Shown piece after piece: positions 16,548-24,105 of a stretch of DNA of 64,000 nucleotides; the stretch's first letter is position 1, and each line of letters opens with the position of its first letter. Position numbers and translations under genes: made by a program. Under the pieces are notes generated by a model. That model saw nothing but the letters and a program-made list of their open reading frames with translations, was not told the DNA's origin and did no database searches. Source of the stretch: an uncultured Myxococcales bacterium (lineage in GTDB: Bacteria > Myxococcota_A > UBA9042 > DTJE01). Location of the stretch: NCBI GenBank assembly GCA_903936705.1, contig CAIZWN010000015.1, positions 1 through 64,000 on the forward strand, in the 5' to 3' direction.

Positions 16548-17723
16548 CTACGGCTGCAGCCCGGAAATGTCCCGGTAGGCCGGGCATTCCTGGCCGGTCA
16601 CGACCTCCGCGGCCTGCCGCAAGGAATCCAGCGTCTGATACCCCACCAGCCTGGCGATCTCCCTCCGATCACGGTCCAGGTAGACGAAGACTGGAATACC
16701 GCCGATACCGTACCGGCGAGCCAGGGACTTGCCCTGGGGGCTGGTCACATCCACCTGGCGGATTTCCAGGGGATGGCCATCACACTGGTTCCGAAGGACA
16801 TTCACGGCCGGCATCATCTGCCGACAGATCGGGCAATTCGGCGAGTAGAACTCGTACAGAACCGGCATGGGGTCCACGGCTGCGCCGCACTGGACCGAGG
16901 CTGCGTGATCGTCCCCGCCTGCGCACGTTGCCCCTTCCGCCGTCCCGGCCCCTGGATTGTCGCCAGCCGCTCCCTGGAACGAGTCCGCAGGCGGTACTGC
17001 TGCCGCTGCCGCCGCAGTTATGGGCACCTCGGCAGGTTGCGCCAGTGCATAGTCCAGCAGCCCCAGTCGATCAGTGGCCAGCAGGAACCCCACCACCACA
17101 AGCAGCAGCCCCGTAGACTTTTCGAAAACCGGAATGAACCGCCGCACCCTGCGCAGTGCAGCAAGGGCCGGACCCGCCACCAGGGCCACCAGGACCAGCG
17201 GCACCGCGAACCCCAGCGAGTACAAAAACAGGTATCCCATGCCCACCAGCGGATCCGAGGTAGTCAGGGACGTGTACGTCAGGACCGCCCCCAGGACGGA
17301 ACCGATGCACGGGCTCCATGCGAAGGCGAAGAACAGCCCCAGCACGAAGGAATTCACATAATGAAACCGCGTCTTGAACCGACCGGCATCCAGGCCGCCG
17401 CCACCGTCCAGACCGGGCAACTTCAGATAGCCCATGAAACGCAGGCCCAGCAACAGCACCACGAACCCACCCAACTGCTGGAACAGGACCTTGTGATCGA
17501 CCAGCGTCCGCCCCAGAACCGTGGCCGACAGGCCAAGTATCGAAAACACCAGCGTGAAGCCGGCGGCGAACGCCAGACTTGATACGAAGCCCCGGAACCG
17601 GCCACCACCGTCCCCGTCACCTCCTGACAAGATCGACAGATAGATGGGAATCAGGGGCAGGACGCATGGGGATACGAACGTCAGCAGGCCCGCGGCGAAC
17701 ACGGCGGCAGCGGAAATAATCAT
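16548..17723 (-). CDS. CcdA/DsbD-type thiol transporter fused to thioredoxin
   Basis: 391 residues. The N-terminal half (1-245) is a six-helix DsbD/CcdA domain with the two redox Cys-Pro motifs LTFVSPCVLPLIPIYLS and FAWSPCIGSVLGA. A linker rich in Ala/Gly with several Cys (about 255-290) leads to a thioredoxin-like domain with active site CPIC (NCPICRQMM) and cis-Pro in GIGGIPVFVYL. The family moves reducing equivalents from cytoplasmic thioredoxin across the membrane to periplasmic substrates such as cytochrome c maturation or disulfide isomerases. It is downstream of, and probably in an operon with, the DUF2892 gene (39-base gap). The fusion makes a self-contained electron relay. Confidence 0.94.
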   Translation of the reverse strand: MIISAAAVFAAGLLTFVSPCVLPLIPIYLSILSGGDGDGGGRFRGFVSSLAFAAGFTLVFSILGLSATVLGRTLVDHKVLFQQLGGFVVLLLGLRFMGYLKLPGLDGGGGLDAGRFKTRFHYVNSFVLGLFFAFAWSPCIGSVLGAVLTYTSLTTSDPLVGMGYLFLYSLGFAVPLVLVALVAGPALAALRRVRRFIPVFEKSTGLLLVVVGFLLATDRLGLLDYALAQPAEVPITAAAAAAVPPADSFQGAAGDNPGAGTAEGATCAGGDDHAASVQCGAAVDPMPVLYEFYSPNCPICRQMMPAVNVLRNQCDGHPLEIRQVDVTSPQGKSLARRYGIGGIPVFVYLDRDRREIARLVGYQTLDSLRQAAEVVTGQECPAYRDISGLQP

Positions 17724-17762
17724 ATCCAGACTCCCAGGTCAGAACGGGAAGACGGCCCTGGA

Positions 17763-17975
17763 TCAGGCTTTCTTGTTCATGGCACAAGTCCCGAACCCGC
17801 AGACCGTGTACAGCGGGCAGGTGCCGATCAGACCCGTGACGATCGGAACGATTCCCAGATAAGCCCACGGCGTCTCGGGACCGACGAACGCCATGGACAC
17901 AATGCCGATCCCGACCAGGACACGCACGACACGCTCGATATTGTGGACGTTGCGGGGCAGAAGTTTATTGAACAT
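17763..17975 (-). CDS. DUF2892 (YgaP-type membrane) protein
   Basis: 70 residues. Start at 17975, preceded by GGGAGG. It has two hydrophobic segments (RVLVGIGIVSMAFVG and YLGIVPIVTGLIGTCPLYTV) and the family signature NIERVVRVLVG...GTCPLYTVCGFGTC. DUF2892 domains sit beside rhodanese and sulfur-handling proteins and bear conserved Cys. Here it leads an operon with the CcdA-thioredoxin fusion, consistent with membrane thiol or sulfur relay. Molecular function is unknown. Confidence 0.9.
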   Translation of the reverse strand: MFNKLLPRNVHNIERVVRVLVGIGIVSMAFVGPETPWAYLGIVPIVTGLIGTCPLYTVCGFGTCAMNKKA

Positions 17976-18049
17976 ACGAACCTCCCGGAAAGAGGGGCGC
18001 CAGCACCAACCCTATCAAGATAGACATGATTCCAATTTTGGAAAGCCCT

Positions 18050-18078
18050 TTGACTCAAATGGTTTCAGGTCAAATATT
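18050..18078 (+). promoter_or_regulatory. Candidate sigma-70-type promoter of the EamA transporter gene
   Basis: TTGACT at 18050-18055, a 17-base spacer, AATATT at 18073-18078, inside the AT-rich divergent region between the DUF2892 gene and the EamA gene, about 90 bases before the EamA start. Confidence 0.35.
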
Positions 18079-18168
18079 GCCGCATGGATATATACCCCGC
18101 ATGAAATGTTGATGCCCTGAATACGCATTCCCGGATATAGTACCCCGACTTCCAAGGGCTGCCTCGTC

Positions 18169-19146
18169 ATGGGTTCGGTCGGAGAACTGGCTGCACTGGC
18201 CACAGCGTTCCTGTGGACTGGGTCGGCCGTGTCGTTTGAAGCGGCATCCAACCGCGTCGGGTCGGTGCCGGTAAATCTGCTGCGCCTACTGGTAGGCTTT
18301 GTCCTGCTGACGATCTGGGGATTGATTGGCCACGGCCGCCTGCTGCCTCTGGAGGCCCCGGCAGACGCCTGGGTATGGCTGGCCGCCAGTGGATTCGTAG
18401 GATTCACCATTGGTGACCTGTGCCTGTTTCGCGCGTTTGTCGTCATAGGCGCCCGTCTTTCGATGTTGTTGATGTGTCTGACACCGCCTCTTACCGCACT
18501 GCTGGGAACCATTTTCTTGCACGAGAACCTCGGCTCGCTGCGCATCCTTGGCATGGTGATGACAGTTGGGGGAGTTGCGTGGACGGTCATGGAGCGACGC
18601 GGGGGCGGCAAATCCACGGACCCGAAATCGACCGCCGACGCAACGCCCCAGGAAAACATGGCGCAGCCGCGAACCCCTTCGTCCTCCCGCCTGATAAATA
18701 CCTCCAGCACTACGATGGCTTGGGGCATCACGCTGGCAGTCGTCGGCGCCCTGGGTCAGGCATTCGGCCTGATTCTCAGCAAGTGGGGAATGGCATCCTT
18801 CGAGGAGCCTTTCGGGGCATCGCAGATCCGCGTTCTGGCCGGAATAGCAGGATTCATGGTCGCATTCACGATCGCCGGCGTCTGGAAGCGCGTCTTCGCT
18901 GCGACCAGGGATTCCCGTGCGATGGCCCTTCTGACATCCGGCGCCGTGTTCGGACCTTTCCTGGGCGTGCCGCTGTCGCTGCTGGCAGTTCATACCACCG
19001 AAGCCGGAGTCGCCTCGGCCATCATGTCCATCGTGCCCATCCTGATGCTTCCGATTGCGCGTCTGCGCGGCGAAAAAATCAGCGCAAGGGCCATCGTCGG
19101 AACAATGCTGGCAGTTGCGGGCGTGGTTGTGTTGTTCAACGGCTGA
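18169..19146 (+). CDS. EamA-family (DMT) transporter
   Basis: 325 residues with ten hydrophobic segments in two tandem five-helix EamA repeats (about 1-145 and 185-325) joined by a hydrophilic loop rich in Ser/Thr/Lys (about 146-180). Family-typical elements: ALATAFLWTGSAVSFE at the N-terminus and LCLFRAFVVIGARLSML, TPPLTALLGTIFLHE in the first repeat, mirrored by PIARLRGEKISARAIVGTML in the second. Members export amino acids, metabolites or nucleotide sugars across the inner membrane; the substrate is not predictable. The start lacks an obvious ribosome binding site (CCAAGGG is nearest). It converges with the gene ending at 19168. Confidence 0.92.
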   Translation: MGSVGELAALATAFLWTGSAVSFEAASNRVGSVPVNLLRLLVGFVLLTIWGLIGHGRLLPLEAPADAWVWLAASGFVGFTIGDLCLFRAFVVIGARLSMLLMCLTPPLTALLGTIFLHENLGSLRILGMVMTVGGVAWTVMERRGGGKSTDPKSTADATPQENMAQPRTPSSSRLINTSSTTMAWGITLAVVGALGQAFGLILSKWGMASFEEPFGASQIRVLAGIAGFMVAFTIAGVWKRVFAATRDSRAMALLTSGAVFGPFLGVPLSLLAVHTTEAGVASAIMSIVPILMLPIARLRGEKISARAIVGTMLAVAGVVVLFNG

Positions 19147-19167
19147 CGTTGCCGGGGGTGACCAGAT

Positions 19168-20094
19168 TCACCGCGCAGCGTCGCGCGCACACCTGAATCC
19201 GACATGCCCGTACCAGAACAGCGGTTCGTGCCAGTCTCGACAATATGTGCGCAGCCGACGTGCATATTCCCTGAATGATCCGCCGCGGACAACCCTTCCG
19301 TCCTTCGTAGGTCCAACCGATGGATCCCGGGTGTCGTCAGGGTCGTAGCCCTCCCGATAGCCGTCCGCCACCCACTCGGACAGGTTGCCAGCCTGGTCCA
19401 TCGTGCCGTACGGCCCGGCCGCCTCGGGGTAGAAACCCACAGGGCCATCGAACTCCCACTGGTCGCGGACCCACAAGGCTCTGGCCAGGCCCTCGCCCCA
19501 GTTGGCCCGGAAAATCCCCCCGGCATCAGGGGCCTGGCTGCCCCATGGATACAGCCGTCCATCGGTTCCGCGCGCTGCCTTCTCCCATTCGGCCTCGGTC
19601 GGCAGCCGCTTGTGCAGCCACAGGCAATACTGGGCAGCCTGGTCCCACGTGACACAATTGACGGGGAATGAATCGCGATCCTTCTGGCCGCCGTTGCACT
19701 CGCCGGCCGCCACGGTCGGCTGGCACGAACCTGCCTTGATGCATGCGGCAAAAGCCGCTGTTGTCACCTCGGTCAGATCCATGAAAAAACCGCTGACCCA
19801 TACATTGCGCGCAGGCTGCTCGGTAGTCGCGCACGGACCGTCGGCAGATTCGGCGCAGCCCATACGGAAACCCCCCTGGGGCACGTGAACCATCCCCTCC
19901 GGCACCTCGATTGCAGCAAGCTTCACGTCCTCGTCTGGCGGGACTTCGAGGTTGGTGCGTGAGACCCCGGGTGGCGGCTGCTTGCGGTGCGACAAGGGCG
20001 GCTGGGACCGGCAGGCCGATGCCGATGCCGCTGTCGCAGCCAGGGCCGTCAGGATGGCCATTCGAGTCCCGAACATCGCAATGTTTCCATTCAC
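19168..20094 (-). CDS. Formylglycine-generating-enzyme-family lipoprotein
   Basis: 308 residues. The GTG start at 20094 overlaps the upstream stop (GTGA); ATG at 20076 is an alternative giving a tidier signal peptide (lipobox ASASAC). The FGE-sulfatase domain (about 65-305) has MVHVPQGGFRMG, NCVTWDQAAQYCLWLHKRLP, TEAEWEKAARGTDGRLYPWG, MDQAGNLSEWVADGY, RVVRGGSF and GHVGFRCA. The family oxidises a Cys in sulfatases to formylglycine, but many bacterial members have other or unknown roles. I cannot see the paired copper-binding Cys arrangement of true FGE, so a non-catalytic or different role is possible. Last gene of the acyl-CoA dehydrogenase operon. Confidence 0.9.
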   Translation of the reverse strand: MNGNIAMFGTRMAILTALAATAASASACRSQPPLSHRKQPPPGVSRTNLEVPPDEDVKLAAIEVPEGMVHVPQGGFRMGCAESADGPCATTEQPARNVWVSGFFMDLTEVTTAAFAACIKAGSCQPTVAAGECNGGQKDRDSFPVNCVTWDQAAQYCLWLHKRLPTEAEWEKAARGTDGRLYPWGSQAPDAGGIFRANWGEGLARALWVRDQWEFDGPVGFYPEAAGPYGTMDQAGNLSEWVADGYREGYDPDDTRDPSVGPTKDGRVVRGGSFREYARRLRTYCRDWHEPLFWYGHVGFRCARDAAR

Positions 20095-20846
20095 GAATTT
20101 GCCTTTAATGGTTCACCTCCCAGCCTGCGCACCATGGCCAACACATCGGTTGTCGCGGCATCCACAGCCCCCGGATCCGTGCCGCGAACAACCAGGCTGA
20201 CTCCGACCTTCCCAGCGCTGAAGTAGGGGTACGAACCGATGCTGACCATGTTGTGACGCTGCTGGACCAGCGTCAAATCCCCGGCAAACTCCCCCTCGGG
20301 AATGCGGCATGACACTGTGCTGGACAGTACCGGCGGCCCTCCAGACAGACCAGGTGCAAGCGCATCGAACATCGCGCGGGCAATCATGGGAACGCCAGCC
20401 AGCACAAAAACGTTCCCGATCCTGAAGCCGGGCGCCGTCGAAACCGGGTTGTCCACAAGAATGGCCCCAAGCGGCACATCGGCCATTTTCAGCCGCGCCT
20501 CGTTGACCAGGCCCTCCCCGTAGTGAGCTCGCAAGCGACGTTCGGCCTCGGGATCGCGCACGACAGGGACGCCGAACGCCTTTGCCACCGACGCGGTGGT
20601 GATGTCGTCATGGGTCGGACCTATGCCTCCGGTCGTGAACAAATAGGTCACTTGCGTACGCAGGTCGTTGACATGCCTGACGATCACGTCCTCGACATCC
20701 GGAATGACCCGGGCCTCAACGACCGGCAATCCCAGATCCGCCAGGCGCGCCGCAAGATAGGCAAGGTTTTCGTCCTTGGTGCGACCGGACAGCACCTCGT
20801 TCCCGATGATCAGGACCGCCGAAGTGGCAACCGTGATGACTGGCAT
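20091..20846 (-). CDS. CinA-like MoaB/MogA-fold (competence/damage-inducible A) protein
   Basis: 251 residues. ATG at 20846 has GGGAGG upstream; a TTG one codon earlier is less likely. The molybdopterin-binding-like domain (1-170) is marked by IIGNEVLSGRTKDEN and FTTGGIGPTHDDITTASVAK. The C-terminal region (170-250) is the short extension of stand-alone CinA N-domain proteins; the deamidase domain of full CinA is missing. Members hydrolyse ADP-ribose or nucleotide derivatives, or their function is unknown. It sits between an acyl-CoA dehydrogenase gene (23-base gap) and the FGE-family gene (four-base overlap), so the three are co-transcribed. Confidence 0.92.
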   Translation of the reverse strand: MPVITVATSAVLIIGNEVLSGRTKDENLAYLAARLADLGLPVVEARVIPDVEDVIVRHVNDLRTQVTYLFTTGGIGPTHDDITTASVAKAFGVPVVRDPEAERRLRAHYGEGLVNEARLKMADVPLGAILVDNPVSTAPGFRIGNVFVLAGVPMIARAMFDALAPGLSGGPPVLSSTVSCRIPEGEFAGDLTLVQQRHNMVSIGSYPYFSAGKVGVSLVVRGTDPGAVDAATTDVLAMVRRLGGEPLKANS

Positions 20847-20869
20847 CAAACCTCCCAGAAAACGCAGGG

Positions 20870-22114
20870 TTACTCGAATACCTTCTCATCCGCGTCGCCC
20901 GCGTGTTCCGCATCCGGCTCGGGGTCGCGAATCTCGCCAGATGCCTCCATGGCCTCGTGCTCCTTGTACCATTCGGTCCCGATAATCAGGCTCATGATCT
21001 CGCTGGTCCCGGTCCATATGCTGGCCAACGACAGGTCCCGAACAATGCGTTCGACCGGATAGACGTTCGTATAGCCGATGCCACCCATCACCTGCATCGA
21101 GTTGCGCGCCACCTGCTGGCATGACTCGGTCACGAACTTCTTTGTTTCGCTGACCAGGCGACGCACCCGGTTCGGGTTATCGCCGGCATCGACGGCACGC
21201 GCGGTCACGTAGACCATCGCGCGGCACGCGTCCAGCAGGGTCAGAGCCTGGGCAACCTGGAACGACACTCCCTCGAAGTCCTTGATCGGCTTGCCGAAAG
21301 CCCTGCGCCGCCTGGTGTAGCGCGTGGCGACATCCAGCGCCGGGCGGGCTGCGCCTATTGTCATTGCCGCGGTGCCAAGTCGCTCGGGAATCATCATCGG
21401 GTAGAAGACGTCGGTCGCGCCGTTGACGCGGCCCAGGACGTTCTCGACAGGCACGACAACCTCGTGAAATCGCACGCGCGCCGTCCCGCCGCCGCGACAT
21501 CCCATCAGGCCGTACAGGTAGTCCGTTTCGACACCCGGTCCTCGATCCACCAGAAAGCAGGTCATAGACTTTGCCGGATGCGCGTCAGGATCCGTCTTGG
21601 CGTAAACCAGGAAAAAGTCTGCCGCAGCACCACCCACGATGAAGCGCTTGGCGCCGCTGAGGACGAAGTGGTCGCCCTGGCGCACGGCACGCGTGGTGGC
21701 ATTGAAGAAGTCGGACCCGCCACGAGGCTCGGTCAGGCACTCGGCGGCAAACTTCTTCCCGGCCAGAAGCGGTCTGACATAGCGTTCCTTCTGCTGGTCG
21801 GTGCCGTGCAGGACGATTGCGTCGCAAACAAGTTCGGCCCCGACACCGAAGGTGCAGGCGAAGATGTATCCCAGGACTCCTATCTCCTCCATGACCATGC
21901 AGGTATCGACCCAGGTCATGCCTCGGCCACCCCACTGACGCGGATAGCGAACTCCCATCAGGTTCAGACGGCCGGCTTCAGCCAGGAAATCCCTTGGAAA
22001 TTGCACCTCGTCGCGATCCATCGCCAGCACCAGGTCGCGAGGGATCGTCTTGACGAACTGGCGGACCTCGGCACGCAGGGCCAACCCTTCGGGAGTCAGC
22101 AGGTGATCGAACAT
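20870..22114 (-). CDS. Acyl-CoA dehydrogenase
   Basis: 414 residues. The start at 22114 has GAGG upstream; an in-frame extension further upstream lacks conservation and a ribosome binding site. N-domain 1-115 (LRAEVRQFVKTIPRDL), middle domain with CLTEPRGGSDFFNATTRAV and LSGAKRFIVGGAAADFF, C-domain with TRRRRAFGKPIKDFEG, QVMGGIGYTNVYPVERIVRD and WTGTSEIMSLIIG. This FAD enzyme dehydrogenates acyl-CoA esters in beta-oxidation or amino-acid catabolism. The base Glu of the YEGT motif in medium-chain enzymes is Thr here (WTGT), as in subfamilies that place the base elsewhere, so substrate class is open. First gene of the operon with CinA-like and FGE-like genes. Confidence 0.94.
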   Translation of the reverse strand: MFDHLLTPEGLALRAEVRQFVKTIPRDLVLAMDRDEVQFPRDFLAEAGRLNLMGVRYPRQWGGRGMTWVDTCMVMEEIGVLGYIFACTFGVGAELVCDAIVLHGTDQQKERYVRPLLAGKKFAAECLTEPRGGSDFFNATTRAVRQGDHFVLSGAKRFIVGGAAADFFLVYAKTDPDAHPAKSMTCFLVDRGPGVETDYLYGLMGCRGGGTARVRFHEVVVPVENVLGRVNGATDVFYPMMIPERLGTAAMTIGAARPALDVATRYTRRRRAFGKPIKDFEGVSFQVAQALTLLDACRAMVYVTARAVDAGDNPNRVRRLVSETKKFVTESCQQVARNSMQVMGGIGYTNVYPVERIVRDLSLASIWTGTSEIMSLIIGTEWYKEHEAMEASGEIRDPEPDAEHAGDADEKVFE

Positions 22115-22333
22115 GGCAATTCCTCGTGGATCGACTGGCCCATTGTAGGACGGACGGCGCTGGTGAAACACCCTCGTAAAATTTCCGATACCTACTTTGG
22201 TTGGCATTGATGACGACAGATGGTTGATACCTTCGCCAGACAGCAACGTGAATGCGACAGGGCGCCGGCAGGCAATCGACGAACGAACATCTCGCCGATT
22301 GAGGGCCGAAAGGATGCGCCCCGCAATATAGGC

Positions 22334-23284
22334 ATGCATCCAGCGGCCGGTCATGTCCGTTCTGGAGCGTCGTTCAAGGAAGGGTCGGCGGCCCTAAGTC
22401 CCAGGGCATCCGCCAACACCCGAAACCACTCGAACGGAATAACGCCATCGCGTCCAGGCGCAGGGGCTGCGGACAGCGCCCAAACCCCCGGGTGCACCGC
22501 GGCCCGCGCCTGGACCGATCTAAGTCCGGAAGCCGCCCCTTATGTTGCCGCAACGGGGGCGGCGTCGACCGGCGTCTTCACCGGAATGCCGGTGTCGGCA
22601 GGACGCCAGTTGAGTCCCAGGGATCCTCCGTTTCCCGAGGAAGTGGCCGCTGTTCTGGAAGAACTGCAAATGTGGTACGCCGATGCAAAAGACGCCGTCA
22701 CGGCGGCCCGGGACCAGATGGGACGCGCGGCCGAACGGTTCGCCGACTTTGCGGCGTCCGGAAATCGAACGCTGCGCAGCGGCATCGCCAGTTCAGGGAC
22801 GCTTGCGACGATGCTGTTCGGCGCAAAAGGACGCATGGCCGGTTTCCTGGCCAGAATCCTGGCCGAGGTCCTTGTCACAGACCCCGGAAAGGACATCCAG
22901 GCAAGACTTGCGCGGCGCCTGGACCAGGAAAAATCCATTGGCAACGCCGAGGTCGTGGCCTTGCACCGAAACATGCGCGAGGCCTTGCGAGCCGCCGGAA
23001 CAGTCGAGTCGCTGGAAACCGTGCGCCGCCGGATCCGCGGCAACCGACCAGCCCTGGTGCCATCCGAAAACAAGCTGTTTCGCGACCTGCTGCTGGAACT
23101 GGCCCGCGACCAGAACATGAGGCTCTCGGGCAGTGCGACCAACCTTGCACACGAGGGACGATGGTGGCGCTCGCCCGACCCGGATCGCCCTTTCCAGCTC
23201 GATGGTACCGAGGTCGTCGATGCGTTGAACGACCTGGACCAGGTGGACCCTGGAACCAGGAGAACCTTCGACATGGAGGGATGA
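22334..23284 (+). CDS. Unknown protein, Ala/Arg-rich, helical
   Basis: 316 residues from the ATG at 22334, where AAAGGA lies upstream; the frame could also open at 22220 or at a later Met. The first 100 residues look disordered (Ser/Ala/Gly/Pro). Residues about 105-316 are mainly amphipathic helices: EEVAAVLEELQMWYADAKDA, LARILAEVLVTDPGKDIQA, ALRAAGTVESLETVRRRIRG. No signal peptide or recognised motif is present. It overlaps the next gene by four bases (ATGA), so the two products are probably functionally linked. The frame is long and codon usage resembles its neighbours, so it is very likely real, but the function is unknown. Confidence 0.7.
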   Translation: MHPAAGHVRSGASFKEGSAALSPRASANTRNHSNGITPSRPGAGAADSAQTPGCTAARAWTDLSPEAAPYVAATGAASTGVFTGMPVSAGRQLSPRDPPFPEEVAAVLEELQMWYADAKDAVTAARDQMGRAAERFADFAASGNRTLRSGIASSGTLATMLFGAKGRMAGFLARILAEVLVTDPGKDIQARLARRLDQEKSIGNAEVVALHRNMREALRAAGTVESLETVRRRIRGNRPALVPSENKLFRDLLLELARDQNMRLSGSATNLAHEGRWWRSPDPDRPFQLDGTEVVDALNDLDQVDPGTRRTFDMEG

Positions 23285-23958
23285 CCTTGGACCTGCGGCC
23301 GGTAATTCCAATCTCCTGCATAGCCGCCTCGCTGATGGTATTCCTGGTGGCTTGGGTGGAGGGGCCCGCCTGCGTGAAAACCTCGGCCCGAACACCATCG
23401 CAAGCATTGTTTGGTGTTCGCGATTATGGGACCAGCGAACCTCACCTGGTATCGCCATCGACATTCCGGCCAGGGATGACAATCCACGATGCAGCTGCGG
23501 TACTGGGCCTGTGGGGTACTCCGTTTCACGTCGAGTGCGCGGTTCAATCTGAAGCCTTGCTGGACAACAATATCGAGGTTGTATCCGTCTCGGTGGGGCC
23601 GGGGCCGTCGCCGTTCGGTCCGATTTCACGAGGATCGCTGCAATTCGTGGCCGGACGCCTGTTCTGGGTGGATTTGGACATCGAAGGCTCCATCCTGAAC
23701 GCCAGATACGAGCAATTCCAAGGTCAGGCAACAAGAGGCCGCTTTCCCATGCGCTGCGAACAACTGGACTATCCTGGCGGCTGGGTCTGCCTGAACGGCG
23801 GTTGGACACGCCACCGAATCACCATGGCGTTCCACAGGGCAGCACTATACGGAACAATTCCCGACAGCCAGGCCATCCAGGCCCAGTCGGCATACGAGGA
23901 CGAGATGGCCGAAGCGCTTGGCGATTTCTATGCCAGCCATTCAGACAGCATGAAATAA
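23281..23958 (+). CDS. Unknown exported or membrane-anchored protein
   Basis: 225 residues. ATG at 23281 overlaps the previous stop and has GGAGGG immediately upstream. An N-terminal hydrophobic segment (PISCIAASLMVFLVAWVEG) acts as signal or anchor. The mature domain has several Cys and aromatic residues (FRPGMTIHDAAAVLGLWGTP, FVAGRLFWVDLDIEG, CEQLDYPGGWVCLNGGW) and ends in an acidic helix. I recognise no family. The four Cys in the mature part could form disulfides in the periplasm. Translational coupling to the upstream helical protein suggests they work together. Confidence 0.78.
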   Translation: MTLDLRPVIPISCIAASLMVFLVAWVEGPACVKTSARTPSQALFGVRDYGTSEPHLVSPSTFRPGMTIHDAAAVLGLWGTPFHVECAVQSEALLDNNIEVVSVSVGPGPSPFGPISRGSLQFVAGRLFWVDLDIEGSILNARYEQFQGQATRGRFPMRCEQLDYPGGWVCLNGGWTRHRITMAFHRAALYGTIPDSQAIQAQSAYEDEMAEALGDFYASHSDSMK

Positions 23959-24008
23959 CTATCAAAATCGAGTCAGAAAAGTCGCCGGCCACTGGACGCA
24001 CTTGACAC

Positions 24009-24036
24009 TTGACTATGCCCCTGCCAGGGGTAGCAT
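24009..24036 (+). promoter_or_regulatory. Candidate promoter with an inverted repeat in the spacer
   Basis: TTGACT at 24009-24014, a 16-base spacer, TAGCAT at 24031-24036. CCCCT and AGGGG in the spacer and -10 edge form a short inverted repeat (CCCCTGCCAGGGG), a place where a repressor would block RNA polymerase. Start codon of the next gene is about 70 bases downstream. Confidence 0.35.
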
Positions 24037-24105
24037 CGCCCAAACAGGCATTTTCACGCGAACCACAGTGTGCTTGATCGTCGGTCAAGCCTGAAGGAGG
24101 AATCG

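Noticed and set aside
16446-17582. Plus-strand frame opposite the CcdA-thioredoxin gene
   Set aside because: Gln/His/Arg-rich shadow of a membrane protein; the opposite strand has intact CcdA and CPIC motifs.
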